Below, one piece after another: positions 19,511 through 29,289 of a stretch of 64,000 nt of DNA. A program made the position numbers and the translations under genes. The notes under the pieces were generated by a model, which saw nothing but the letters and a program-made list of their open reading frames with translations, was not told the DNA's origin and ran no database searches. Numbering within the stretch: position 1 is the first letter of the stretch; each line of letters begins with the position of its first letter. The stretch comes from Agapetus fuscipes (Eukaryota > Arthropoda > Insecta > Trichoptera > Glossosomatidae): contig OX637350.1 in NCBI GenBank assembly GCA_951799405.1, forward strand, positions 4,201,852-4,265,851, written 5' to 3'.

Positions 19511-21256
19511 ATATCGCACACCCAGAACAACACTGCATTAAGTCAAAATAACGCTTTTTTCAGAATCATCAAAAAACGGTTTTCTCCTGTTGTACCGAAG
19601 ATATTGCCAAGCTCTTGAACTTTTCTTAAAATGAATCCAAAGTGAATCAGTATCATATAGTTTATTTGCGTAATTAAGCGTATACAAAGCTAAAAAGTGA
19701 TGTTTTTGACTTAATTCACTATTGGTGAATTATTTAGTGAAATAAAATAGAGTTATTTCGAGTTACATACTTCTTACTGATTAAAGCTGAAATAATGCAC
19801 TATTATTCTACAGACTATTGGTTTAGAATAGTTGAGAGTATACTGACCTATTTACTATGTTTTCAGAAATAATACTCCCTGAAAGTGTATGAGTAAAATA
19901 AAAGACAAATTACGAAAATCACTTTTATTATTGTCTGTTTAGGAGACTTTAGTTTTACAGTTTACAGCCAGCAGGGTTTCGTCCTCTTTACTTGGTTAAC
20001 TTAGGATCGCTTGCTGTTTGAGCAGTGTCAGTGGCAGCAGATGTTGAGGATATGTATATCCATTGGAGTGGAGCCATAATCAACTTGACTATGGATTGCA
20101 GAAAGACCTGGTCTATTAGATTCGTTATCAGATGAACTGCTTGAGGTATTGGAGCTTGAAGATGATGAGCTTGACTCTGATGAGGAGCTCGAGGTGTAGG
20201 AAGAGGTATATATTCTTCTGGGAATTACAAGTGGTTGAGTTTTTTGTTTGGCAAACAAAGAAGAAGTGGGATCCGTATCCGAAACATCTATAATATCACT
20301 ACTCTGATCCGATTACATAGAAAGTGGTAATTCTGTTTCCTCTCTATCCTGTCCAGGATTTGTTCAACCAGGATCTGAGGCTATAACGGTACATTCTGAA
20401 ACTGCTTCTGATGGAATAGCTGACGCTGATATGGTTGAACTTTCAACGTCCTTTTCAGCACTCCTCGAGTGCTGAAAAGCATCCCATACTGGCATGTGGA
20501 GCAGTTGACAAGGCTTCTTCTGAACTGGCCTCCATTACTTTTTTGGAGCAACATAAGACCACGACCATTCATCATCTGCCAAATAAAAAATACAAACTGA
20601 ATTAATTCACAAACAGTGCATTATCTCAAAAAAAGGTTTAAATCTACTATTAAAATAAAAAACAATGCAAGTTTAAATAATTTTCATTTAATATGGAACA
20701 CTAGATAAAATTCTGTGTATCAAAAATTTATTATTTAAGATTTTTGAACAATATAGGCCATAATTTAAATCTACCATCAATAGTGCATCATTTAACAAAT
20801 TTTCACCTTTATCAAACAATACTGAACTATTTTGGAATAATACAAAAAAACTAACATACCTTCGTCAACAATACTGAAGTATTTCTAAATAGTATCAAAA
20901 CACAGCATTCAGAAATTCACCAACACTGAATTAAAACTAAATAACCCTAAGTAATTTTCTTATTGCATTGAACAACACCGAATTATCACGGAATAATTCA
21001 CTATTGTAAAACGGCGGTACGTACCATTCCCTGTGATGACAAGTTGCAACTGGAATTAAATTTGTGTTTGTGGTATGGACTTGCATTCATTCATTCACTA
21101 AGAGAGACTTAACGCGCCATATCTTAGGCATTTTTGGTAATAAAAATACGTCAGTCTTATTGGTTGGCGCGGAAAAAAATTGCTGAATAAATTATAGAAA
21201 AAAGTCAATTTCTCAATTTTTCGACATAATACAGTGTTGTTCTGGGTGTGCGATAT
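19511..21256. mobile_element. 1.75-kb DNA transposon with 25-bp perfect TIRs
   Basis: The left end 19511-19535 (ATATCGCACACCCAGAACAA then CACTG) is the exact reverse complement of 21232-21256. Similarity continues inward for about nine more bases (CATTAAGTC against TATTATGTC). The outermost ATATCG may include the target duplication, so the true TIR could start at CACACCC. Subterminal short repeats are frequent on the right side: CAACAATACTGAAGTATT, AAACAATACTGAACTATT, AACAACACCGAATTAT; and AATGCACTATTATTC on the left. They resemble transposase binding arrays. The only coding trace is the decayed serine-rich frame at 20028-20577 (-). Superfamily unknown. Confidence 0.85.
20028..20577 (-). pseudogene. 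Decayed serine-rich ORF in the 19.5-kb transposon
   Basis: One minus-strand frame stays readable for about 180 codons but has three in-frame stops: TAA at 20535-20537, TGA at 20364-20366 and TAA at 20313-20315. All three are in register. It opens with D-E-W-S-W-S-Y, continues through an acidic/polar stretch (S-D-I-I-D-V-S-D-T-D), then a serine run of about 25 residues (near 20130-20200) and ends S-T-P-M-D-I-H-I-L-N. A pyrimidine tract ending in CAG lies just before the first codon (plus ~20578-20600). A GTATG donor-like site is at plus ~20859. So this may be a second exon with a ~280 bp intron. No transposase motif is visible and I do not recognise the protein. It could be a DNA-binding or accessory protein of the element. 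Confidence 0.55.
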
Positions 21257-21527
21257 TTCAACTATCGATCCGAAATCGAAAACTTTCCTTGTTTTTTTTT
21301 TTGTGGCTATTTGTGGCGGGCAATGGCGATCGATATCTTGCCAGTTGTAAACACGTCGTGTTGGTATACATATATTGCGGGCACCATGAGTGATCTCGAA
21401 TCAGATGCAGTAAAATTATAAGACGTGAGAATTAACATTGACCCAATTTAAATAATCAAATTTGTATGTATATACACAATAATAAAGACTGACGGATAAC
21501 CTCTGATAGTGCATAAAGCTTTTCTGC

Positions 21528-21731
21528 AAGAATTCTCACCCCTGTTACAGGAAAGGACGGCAAGAGTTGCAGGGTGTATGTCCATTTTAGATTTGGTTTT
21601 TATGTTACTTTTATGTATGCACATGAGGCATGCGCAAGCGCGAACTTGTACGTGTCTGGTTGTGAGAATGCATGTAATGTGAATCTCCAATGTAAAATAT
21701 CTTTACAACTTAGATTAGATTAGATTAGATT
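21528..21731 (+). repeat. Rpt-A copy, A2, 5'-truncated
   Basis: Starts at ATTCTCACCCCTGTTACAGG and keeps the A2 markers GGTGTATGTCCATTT and AATGTGAATCTCCAATG. Ends in four GATTA units. Confidence 0.9.
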
Positions 21732-21759
21732 CCATCTGGACGGTTAATGATCGATGTAA

Positions 21760-21930
21760 GGATTTTGTGGACAGCGTGGCTGAAAAATCTGCGAAAATGG
21801 TTAAAAAAAAAGCACCTAGTCCGTTTCGAGCCACAGCATCCAAGGCCAAGGTTAAAATAGCCATGGTATTCGATGGAAGTGGAACCAAAAGAAGGAGGAG
21901 TAAGGATTTTGGCCTTCATTCACAGCGTGC
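21760..21930 (+). pseudogene. LINE coding remnant
   Basis: Frame-shifted traces of a conserved LINE C-terminal segment: A-W-L-K-N-L-R-K-W, then the nucleotides GAGCCACAGCATCCAAGG (A-A-S-K-V-K in family members). Similar to 47876-47965 and to the end of 52871-53239 (R-T-S-W-L-K-K-L-R-Q). Decayed. Confidence 0.5.
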
Positions 21931-22044
21931 ATGGAATTAAAAAGGTGTGAACAAAACAAAAACACGGCACTCTATCACACAAAGAGGCCCAGGGTTCAAT
22001 CTTCCAAGAAGACTGTGGACAACCTTAAACAGGATCCGCACCTA

Positions 22045-22275
22045 GCAAGGCTTCCTGCTGCATGTGAGCATACAAATAAACAATAATAAAAACTCACATG
22101 AACATAATCCTTGCAGGTCCTGCCGCCTTTGAGATAGATAAATAAGTTAATGATTTCTTTACAGCGCCGTTTCGTGATGTAGTTACTCCAAGGGCGCTCT
22201 CCCTGAAACCGGGGTGTCATTGGCAAAAGTGAACCAATTTTTGCAGCACAGGGTCAGCCTCATACCAACTTCAGT
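22045..22275 (-). repeat. Rpt-A copy split by a LINE 3' end
   Basis: CTGCTGCATGTGAGCATAC to CCTTGCAGGTCCTGCCGCC, then 22128-22200 foreign sequence, then CTCCCTGAAACCGGGGTGTC to GCCTCATACCAAC. Order is normal once the insert is removed. Confidence 0.8.
22128..22200 (-). mobile_element. LINE 3' terminus inserted in Rpt-A
   Basis: The minus strand reads AGCGCCCTTGGAGTAACTAC, then CGAAACGGCGCTGTAAAG. It matches the 3' UTR of the LINE at 62817-63064 (CGCCCTTGGAGTGACATTG, ACGAAACGGCGCTTATAAGG). Only ~70 bp were copied. Confidence 0.7.
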
Positions 22276-22304
22276 GAATCAGTGAAGGGCATATTGTTAC
22301 CGAC

Positions 22305-22532
22305 AGACAAAGTATATACACAGAGGAAGTGTGAAAGGAAAAATAAGTAAGGGACGACCGAGAAAAATATGGAGTGAACATATTGAGGAGATTGTGAAAG
22401 AATGGGATACACCAAGTGAGCGCAAAAGAAGAAAATGCATGAAACTAGTAAGGATATGAAGAAATAGAGGGAGCACTGCAGAGGCTCTGGTCATCTCTAG
22501 CGGAATGGCGACAGAGTTACAGTTACAGTCTT
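22305..22532 (+). pseudogene. RTE-like LINE 3' coding end, TTACAG tail
   Basis: With frameshifts it encodes G-R-P-R-K-I-W-S-E-H-I-E-E-I-V-K-E-W-D and R-K-R-R-K-C-M-K, homologous to the C-terminus of the 6.8 kb LINE. It ends GGCTCTGGTCATCTCTAGCG then GAATGGCGACAGAG and TTACAGTTACAG. The tail defines a separate subfamily shared with 33.4 and 44.9 kb. Confidence 0.8.
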
Positions 22533-22930
22533 CAGTGAGTATTGACAACGCGTAGATAATAGAAACTTTTTGTCGGCGTCAAGGCTCGTCCACAAGTCGA
22601 GCTCTCACCGATGTCGGTAAACTGATAAAGCGAGGGCAACTTGCAGAGTCCACCAAATATGGACAAATCAACACATAACGTATAAAGTCAACGACTGCCC
22701 GTGACAGGCGAGCCGATCCGCAACGAGATCACTTTAAAAAGCGACCGATTAGAAATCGAGCGAACCAAAGATTGCAATATTTATTATTCTAATATTGATC
22801 GCCACTAATAAGGCGACTTGTTAACAGCGAGTGTAAAACTCAGCGTAAATACTGGAAACAATGTATGAAAATTAAAACACTTACTAGAGACACCGTTGTA
22901 TCTTTGATACTGTTCAGAATGTGTGATTGG
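22533..22930. other. No gene; Rpt-F fragment
   Basis: A diverged Rpt-F copy lies at 22860-22910 (GTATGAAAATTAAAACAC, ACTAGAGACACCG). No coding signal otherwise. Confidence 0.45.
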
Positions 22931-23030
22931 AGTTTGAAATAAACACTGAAACGGGAAAGCATTTCTGAACCCGAGCTCACGGTATGGAATGCAAGCACTC
23001 TACCAACTGAGCTATAGACTGGTATTTTTA
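22931..23030 (-). repeat. SINE-C head fragment
   Basis: The minus strand preserves the best tRNA-like head in the window: TATAGCTCAGTTGGTAGAGT (A box; plus ~23000-23020), CTTGCATTCCATACC, GTGAGCTCGGGTTC. The B box has lost its 3' half. The body stops at GTTTATTTCAAAC. Confidence 0.85.
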
Positions 23031-23032
23031 CG

Positions 23033-23392
23033 AGCTTGGTCATCGCTACAAAACGTCAATTCTCAAGCAATACTCAGTTGATGTAAGGTTGGCACTTTAC
23101 CCACCTCCACCCACCAAGTTCATACAACTCATGCGGAGTCGCTTTACTTGGTGATACTTCACTTGCAATGTTTTTTTGGCGGCGGAAGGCCTTCCCGTTG
23201 AAGTTAATCAGCTAAAGTTACTCTACTCGGTTGGATGAGCCTTTCGTGACCGGTCTTTGGTAAAGGTTCATGAATTTTTCAACCCAACGAAGAGCATATT
23301 TAAAAATATTGTGCTCCGCCGAGATACTAACCCACAACCTTCTATTTACGAGTCCGAAGTGCTACCACTGGACTACGGACCGGTCTACGGAC
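23033..23392 (-). repeat. SINE-B copy split by an Rpt-D-like insertion
   Basis: The minus strand runs from GGACCGGTCCGTAGTCCAGT-like sequence (plus ~23370-23390) through the B box region to GGTTGAAAAATTCATGAACC and TCACGAAAGGCTCATCC. After the insertion it resumes at CTTACATCAACTGAGTATTG. No 5S head follows the tRNA part. Confidence 0.85.
23097..23223 (+). mobile_element. Rpt-D variant insertion, GGTTGG TSD
   Basis: GGTTGG occurs at both junctions (~23091-23096 and ~23220-23225). The insert ends with GGCGGCGGAAGGCCTTCCCG then TTGAAGTTA, resembling Rpt-D (GGCAGAAGGCCCTCCCGTG then AAGCTACAC). The remainder is only weakly similar, so it is a diverged Rpt-D or a related family. Confidence 0.55.
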
Positions 23393-23900
23393 GGAATCTT
23401 TACAATAAGACTTTGATAATAGGGTTTCACGTCGTGTACTTTCAACAATTAATACGTTGTTGTACCGCAGAGCATCGGTAATTAAAAATAGATCAGCCGC
23501 GTTACCTACTGGCGGATAGTTTTGGAATTCAACGCCTTAGAAAGTGGGACTCGATTACCTGTAAGTGTTGATGGATAATGCGAGCACAGTTTCTTGGTAA
23601 TTGGGTTAATGATAAAACATTAATTAGTGGAGAGCTTGGTTCGGAAGTTTTGACCGAATCGCAAGGTCGTGATCGGCTCTGCCCCAAATGAAGAGCACGT
23701 AGGCTGGCGGAACAATTATTCAAATGTAAATACGAAATGCCAGTTGAGAGCATCTCTTTGACTTTCATCACAGTAATTTGGGGTTTCTTAAGAGGAACAA
23801 TAATTGGAGCTAGATTACTTCCTGCTAGAAAGATCAATCAAACATGTCTGTAGACAAGAATGGATAATCAGGATGAAAAGAAAAATACAAGATTCGGTTA
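23393..23900. other. No gene or recognised repeat
   Basis: A 102-codon minus frame (23529-23837) has no recognisable domain. No shared repeat. Confidence 0.4.
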
Positions 23901-23904
23901 AAAG

Positions 23905-24380
23905 CATATTTTACAATGTGGTATGACTCTGGAAGAAATGAAAGAAGTATGTAAGGACAGAAACCAATGACGGTCGATCTGTTATGTTATTTTACAATGT
24001 GGTATGACTCTGGAAGAAATGAAAGAAGTATGTAAGGACAGAAACCAATGACGGTCGATCTGTTTTGTTAGCGGCTAGGGGTTTTTTTAATTACAATTTT
24101 GTATTCTGTAATTGTGTTGATGTTTATATATATTATTATTATTGCCCTTGACTTATAGGTTGGCATGTGGCTGACCACCTTAATGTGAAAAATAGTTCAC
24201 TTTGCTAAAGTCATCCCTGTTTCAGAAAAGGTCGGCAAGCGTTACCGTTCCGATAAGAGTTTTTTGTTGTAAGTTCACATTCGGCATGTGTAAGCGCGAA
24301 GTTATACGTATTTGCTTGTAAGAATGCGTGTAATATGAATCTTAAATGATAATATATCTTTGCCACTTAGACTATAGGTC
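23905..24380 (+). mobile_element. RTE-like LINE end plus Rpt-A, with 81-bp tandem duplication
   Basis: The coding end (T-L-E-E-M-K-E-V-C-K-D-R) and the following GCGGCTAGGG region lead without a break into Rpt-A at 24147-24380. The segment starting ATTTTACAATGTGGTATGAC at 23908 is repeated from 23989 at a period of 81 bp with a single mismatch (TTATG against TTTTG), a recent tandem duplication. The Rpt-A part is A1-like but decayed, with a deletion after GGTCGGCAAGCGTTAC. Confidence 0.88.
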
Positions 24381-24461
24381 TAGTCATTTCTTGTATTTGA
24401 TCTACACTTGGAATGAAAAGTGCCTTTCTGGATATCACCGATCAAAAGATGATTTTATTCG

Positions 24462-24848
24462 TTCTTCTTCTTCGTGTCAGCTTCGCACCGTATTGGCCCA
24501 GTAACGAGCAATGTCTACAGCTCTTTGATTTCCCGCAAAGAGATCATCCATGGAGCAGCTTGTCGGACAGGAGGGACAACACCGCAGGTGCTCCATAGTT
24601 TGCTGAGCTCCACACTCACATAGTGTAGAGTCCTCCCGTCCCAGAAATCCCCAGGTCAACATGTTGGCCCGGGCTCTTCCAACATTGGTCCTCAATCTGT
24701 TCATAGATTTCCACACGGGCCACTCGAGATTCTTTCCTGGAGGTAGGCTCTCTGCAGGCTGCACAAAGCTCTCAGGGCATTCCTCTTTCCACATTCGCAA
24801 TCTTTCCGCCACTGGATCCGTAGACAAGGGCTGCACGGAACTTTTTTT
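24462..24848 (-). pseudogene. LINE C-terminal zinc-finger fragment, GAA tail
   Basis: An intact 119-codon minus-strand frame. It has W-P-V-W-K-S-M-N-R-L-R-T, GRARANMLTWGFLG, then a zinc-binding cluster C-E-C-G...Q-T-M-E-H-L-R-C-C-P and the end A-R-Y-W-A-N-T-V-R. This is the C-terminus found in several Jockey/CR1-group LINEs. On the plus strand the 3' end is TTCTTCTTCTTC (24465-24477), a GAA-type tail. The same family is decayed at 13850-14052. RT is missing. No host role is implied by the open frame. Confidence 0.85.
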
Positions 24849-24864
24849 CGTTTAGCGTTTATTA

Positions 24865-25287
24865 TTTTATAAGAAAGAAGTATGTAAGGATAGAAAGAAA
24901 TGGCGGTTGATCTGTGATGTTGGCGGCTGAGGTTTGTTAAAGTAAAATTGGTTTTATGATTTAGTTTTTATGTCCATGTATATATTGTGATTTATTGTTT
25001 TTAAAAAATGTAATTTGTCATGTATGTTCCTTGACTTATAGGTTGTTATGCGGCTGACCACCCATAATGTAAAAATTGGTTCACTTTGCCAATGTCACCT
25101 CTGTTTCAGGGAAGGACGGCAAGAGTTGCAAGGCTTATGTTCATTTGAGATTGGGTTTTTATATTGTAGGTCCACATGCGGCATGTGTAGCGCGAAATTA
25201 TACATATCTGCTTGTGGGAATGCATTTAATATAAAACTTAAATGATATATATCTTTGCAGCTTAGATTAGATTAGATTAGATTAGAT
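24865..25287 (+). mobile_element. RTE-like LINE 3' end with Rpt-A (A1) as 3' UTR
   Basis: AGAAAGAAGTATGTAAGGAT (K-E-V-C-K-D-R-K-K-W-R-L-I-C-D-V-G in frame) and the stop are followed by TTTTATGATTTAGTTTTTAT and GTAATTTGTCATGTATG, then at 25027 TTCCTTGACTTATAGG and a complete Rpt-A ending in four GATTA units. Base-for-base the non-coding part parallels the copies at 42035-42130 (-) and 43010-43121 (+), so LINE and Rpt-A moved together. Confidence 0.9.
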
Positions 25288-25715
25288 TTTAAAAATCATA
25301 TGTATACAAAAAAAGCTTCTCTAGTGAGCGTTTCTGCTTGTAATAATTTTTAGGAAAAACGCATTAGTTGAGTTTAAACGTCAGTTATTAATGCACTAAG
25401 TCCATTATCACGTATCACCTTCACACACATTGTACCGGTTCAATTAGTCTCGCGTTTCTAAAATGCATTATAAAAAGGCGACTTTATCGTGTCATCTACC
25501 AGCAGCTTCCAGACACCATCTACACAAAAGCGAAAGTGTTGCTACACAAATGGATACGTCAATTAGAGAAGAGGACAGTGATCCAACGAGGATTTCTTTT
25601 ATACAGCAACAACAATCGACCGGTAAGGTGTACGCTTCAAATGACAAGAAAAAGCTATCTAAAATCTAAGTTTTATAAGATAACTTAATTAGAAATTTTA
25701 ATAGCTCGGTGACTT
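25288..25715. other. No supported gene
   Basis: A 68-codon frame at 25463-25669 is polar and Q-rich (Q-Q-Q-Q-S) with no recognised family. A possible inverted Rpt-F trace is at 25305-25340. Confidence 0.4.
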
Positions 25716-25716
25716 A

Positions 25717-25966
25717 TTCCTTGACTTATAGGTTGGTATGAGGCTGACCACCCATACTGTAAAAAATGGTTCACTTTGCCTATGTCACCCCTGTTTCAGG
25801 GAAGGTCGGCAAGAGTTACAGGGCTTATGTTCATCAGATTGAGTTTTTATATTGTAAGTCCATATGCGGCATGTGTCAGCGCGAACTTATATATGTCTGC
25901 TAGTGAGAATGGTTTTAAATTGAATCCTAAAGGATATATATCTTTGCAGCTTAAATTTAGATTTAG
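25717..25966 (+). repeat. Rpt-A copy, A1-like, full length
   Basis: Starts TTCCTTGACTTATAGG and ends CAGCTTAAATTTAGATTTAG. The tail lacks clean GATTA units, suggesting decay. Confidence 0.88.
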
Positions 25967-26035
25967 TTGCGTTTGATCAAGGTTGCCAAGCCCCAACCCG
26001 GGTTGTCATGGCAATGATCATGATGATGATGATGA
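25967..26035 (+). repeat. LINE 3' end fragment with ATG tail
   Basis: GATCAAGGTTGCCAAGCCCC, AACCCGGGTTGTCATGGCAA then TGATCATGATGATGATGATG. It matches the terminal CGGGTTGTCGTGCCAATGATG of the LINE at 18997-19158 and lies immediately after Rpt-A. Confidence 0.7.
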
Positions 26036-26094
26036 AAGATTAACCACGGCAAAGGTTCACAGCATTTAAGCTACATATATAGTGCAACTTTTTG

Positions 26095-26388
26095 CCGCGT
26101 TTTCCCAATAGGGTTCTGCATGTAGCGATTGGAACCTATTTATCTTTACAGGTTAGAGAGCCGACCTTACGCCAACCACTGAAGTCAAAGTGGTGGTTTC
26201 CCATCTCTCAAGGTGGCTGGTAATCATTTCTTGTGAAGGTTGAGTAAGCCTTGCCGGCATTTGCTTTGAGTTTTTGAAATTAGCACCGAAAAGGGCAATG
26301 ATTTCTGACACCCTTGCCTCGGTGGGATTCGATCCCGAGCTCTCGGCATGGAATCCAAGCACTCTGCCAACTGAGCATCGACTGGAAG
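26095..26388 (-). repeat. SINE-C copy, complete
   Basis: The minus strand runs from TCGATGCTCAGTTGGCAGAG (A box, plus ~26365-26385) and GAGCTCGGGATCGAATCCC (B box) through AATGCCGGCAAGGCTTACTC, CAGCCACCTTGAGAGATGGG and CAGTGGTTGGCGTAAGG to the end near CGCGGCAAAAAGTTGCAC. This is the best full-length SINE-C for a consensus. Confidence 0.9.
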
Positions 26389-26402
26389 ATCTAACGGACA
26401 GA

Positions 26403-26575
26403 ACTTTTGTAAATCTATAATCGAAGTTGGTGATCTTACAAAAGTAAAAAAGAAAACAACAAATTTTAAATTAACAGAAGTACCGCAGATTTTGCCGTAC
26501 TTTCCCTAAACAGGAGCGACATCGGCAAAGTGAACCCACGTTGTTATGGCATGTGTGGTCAGTTTCATATCATAT
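26403..26575 (-). repeat. Rpt-A copy, internally deleted
   Basis: CTATAATCGAAGTTGGTGAT, then after a gap CAGATTTTGCCGTACTTTCC, CGACATCGGCAAAGTGAACC and GTGTGGTCAGTTTCATATCA. The middle third is missing. Confidence 0.65.
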
Positions 26576-27436
26576 TGTTAAATATTAAATTGTGAACATG
26601 ATTTTTCCCTGGATGTGAACATGACATCACTAAGTGAACATTCAGAATATCCTCGACATCTTCTTATCTTTTTTCTTTCATGTGTATTTTCCATACTAAT
26701 ATTCACTTTCAAACACTCAAATAATGTACACATTCATTCACAAAAACTGAACATGATAATATTGTAGTGATGTTCAACACGACATCACTAAGTGAACATG
26801 ACTTGGTTATTCAAATGCGCATCAATAACGGATAGATGGAAGCTGACGTTAGGACAGAGAGGTGAATATTGAGGTCGGCAAACTCTGGGAGAGGAGACCG
26901 CTTTCACTTCGCGACCGCCCAGTCTGATATGTGTGAATCCGAATATGGGAAACATGCTGTAGAAGCTCACCTCAATATTAGACTGCCTCGATAAACGAAA
27001 CGACGGCTATCTTAAGTTATTCACAATCAAAACTGGAAGAACATTTTCAATTTTGGAACCCTCTATCTATTCATACAAGACTGTTATCTTTAGTTAATAA
27101 CAATAAAAACTGGAAGGATATTTTAACGATTTAAGCCCTCTATCAGTATGTTCTTGCGACTTGCATACACATGCTAAAAATTCATTTAAAGTATACTCGT
27201 ACAATCTGAACTGGTAATGAAAAAAATCTCTATGATCCTTGTCACTTTTCCTTGAAACTCGGGCAACATTAGCAACTTTTTTACGGTATACATTATCAAC
27301 CTCGTATGTACCTACCAATCTTTTATTATTTAAGAATATGAGCATTCGTTGTAAAGAAAATTGACAACTCTTATTCAATACCCAAAGGAAGCCAACCGTT
27401 CGTCTTTAGTGAAATACTATTTCCGTATTGTTATAT
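26576..27436. other. No gene; one long direct repeat
   Basis: GACATCACTAAGTGAACAT occurs at about 26623 and again at about 26780, roughly 157 bp apart. A 60-codon frame at 26788-26970 (-) has no recognised domain. Confidence 0.5.
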
Positions 27437-27686
27437 TTGATTCTTGACTGATAGGTTGGTACGAGGCTGACCACCCGTGCTGTAAAAATCGGTTCACTTT
27501 TGCCAATGCCACCCCGGTTCAGGGAACGGCGGCAGGAGTTGCAAGGTTTATGTCCATGTGAGGTTTTCTTTATTTGTATGCACACATGCAGAATGTGTAG
27601 GCGCGAACCTACATGTGCCTGTCTGTGGGCATGCATTTCATATCTTAAATGCTTACATATCTTTGCAGCTTAGATTATAGATTAAG
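27437..27686 (+). repeat. Rpt-A copy, near full length
   Basis: TTCTTGACTGATAGGTTGGT through GTTCACTTTTGCCAATGCC to TCTTTGCAGCTTAGATTATA. Intermediate between A2 and A3 (GGGCATGCATTTCATATC). Confidence 0.88.
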
Positions 27687-27750
27687 TATATGTCGTTAAA
27701 ATATATAGTAGGTTTTCGGGTAATCCGTTGACTATTATTATTTTGGAGCC

Positions 27751-27784
27751 GACGTTTCGGATCGGTTACACGATCACTTATCAG
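27751..27784 (-). ncRNA. Hammerhead-like core (decayed)
   Basis: The minus strand reads CTGATAA, then GTGATCG, loop TGTAAC, CGATCC, then GAAACGTC. Stem II (GATCG/CGATC) is perfect and capped by a 6-nt loop. The first box has A where active hammerheads have G (CUGAUGA), so it is probably inactive. GAAACGTC boxes of this type are known from Penelope-like elements and retrozymes. Confidence 0.55.
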
Positions 27785-28427
27785 GGCGGTCCTCTGTGTC
27801 CTGTGTGTATGTATATAAATATTTATTAATGTATTTTGTTTTGTCAGAAGAGGGAATCAATGACTTTAAGCGATTCGCATACAACCGTGCGTTCAGGTTA
27901 AATTACGAATGTCTCATATTGAGGTATCACCATACTAGGCAAATAATGTATTATGTATGAAACACTTGATACAAGTCCCTTCGAGAAAAACAGATGCAGC
28001 AAATAGAATGCCTTTCCCAATTGCCTTTACATATAAGAGAGAAAGTCGTGTTTTTATTTGCATATTTGATTGTCGCTTTTATTGATTTGTGAATAAGCAG
28101 AATGACAATAATTGCGGTGTGTTTACGAGACAGACAAAAAACAAATTAACATTTTATTTTGACGCTGAGACAACGGTGTAGCTAACTAACCAACATTGGG
28201 AAAGCTATTTCTTAATAGGCCCGGTTTTTGAAATTGGCTATTTATTTTAATTGATCGAAAGGTATTAGTGTGAGCTGTGAAAGAAAGAGTGCAAATGCCT
28301 TTTATGTGTCTGCCTACAGCTTATTTGTAGAACACATAAATGTACAATTTATACTTGTAAATGCCTTTTTTTTAAATGCCTCAATGAAAAATGACCCTTT
28401 TTGTAAAATGCATATTTTTCTATTGCT
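27785..28427. other. No gene or recognised repeat
   Basis: AT-rich sequence after the hammerhead-like motif. Nothing coding or shared seen. Confidence 0.45.
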
Positions 28428-28612
28428 ATAATCTAAGTCGCAAAGATATATTTACATTTAAAATTCATATAAAATGCATGCCAACAAACAGATACGTGTA
28501 AGTTCGTGCTTACAAATGCTGCATGTGTACTAACAAATGAAAATCTAAGCCTCAAATGAACACAAACCCTGCAACTTTTGCCGACCTTCCCTGGAGCAGG
28601 GGTGACAGCCCT
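28428..28612 (-). repeat. Rpt-A copy, 5'-truncated
   Basis: CTATAATCTAAGTCGCAAAG through AGTTCGTGCTTACAAATGC to GGAGCAGGGGTGACA. Missing the GAACCATTTT segment and everything 5' of it. Confidence 0.85.
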
Positions 28613-29289
28613 AAACATACCTATAAGGTAATGAAAACTAATAACAAATAACATTTAAGTAAGTATGTAAAAACAAAATAACTTTGAAAAGAAATGTAAT
28701 AATGTTTTTCCTATTTTTATAATGCCTATTTTTGAATTCCCTTTTTGGAAGATGCCTATTTTTCAAATCTTCATTTGCCTTTGTTTTTCTGCCTACGCTT
28801 ATAAATAAACATTTACGATCGCAATAATACATTCGTAAGCAGAATGAAGAAAAGAAAGGAAAATATTAAGAACGTGGGAAAGAAAAAATAAGGAATGGGA
28901 ATGTAATACATGAAACATAATTTAATATATGAGGATTATATTTCTGTGTGTCAAGGTTGGCATTTACAATCATGAATTGATGAATAAATTAAAAACAATT
29001 CAAAAACATTCATTAACAAATTAATTTTGCATGTAAAAAAATTACTTCCTAAATTCGCTTTCATAGCAAGTTTTACAAATTGTTTATTTTCCAATATCTG
29101 GTTTCTTTTTTAAACAAGATACAAGAAGTTGTTAGCCTGATAAGGTAGAAAGAAAGTGAAAGGAAGCCAAGAAGTAAACATGTACGTTAAAAGCATTTAT
29201 AAACTAGATTTTTTTGCACATGTGAACTTTTTCGAGATACAATCTGTTTAAATAGCCATATATTCTTACTATGCTACATCTTAAACCGA
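28613..29289. other. No gene or recognised repeat
   Basis: A-rich DNA. The minus frame 28638-28832 is lysine/asparagine-rich by composition only. Confidence 0.45.

Noticed and set aside
20028..20258. Serine-rich ORF as a host gene
   Set aside because: It lies inside a TIR-bounded transposon and is preceded by in-frame stops.
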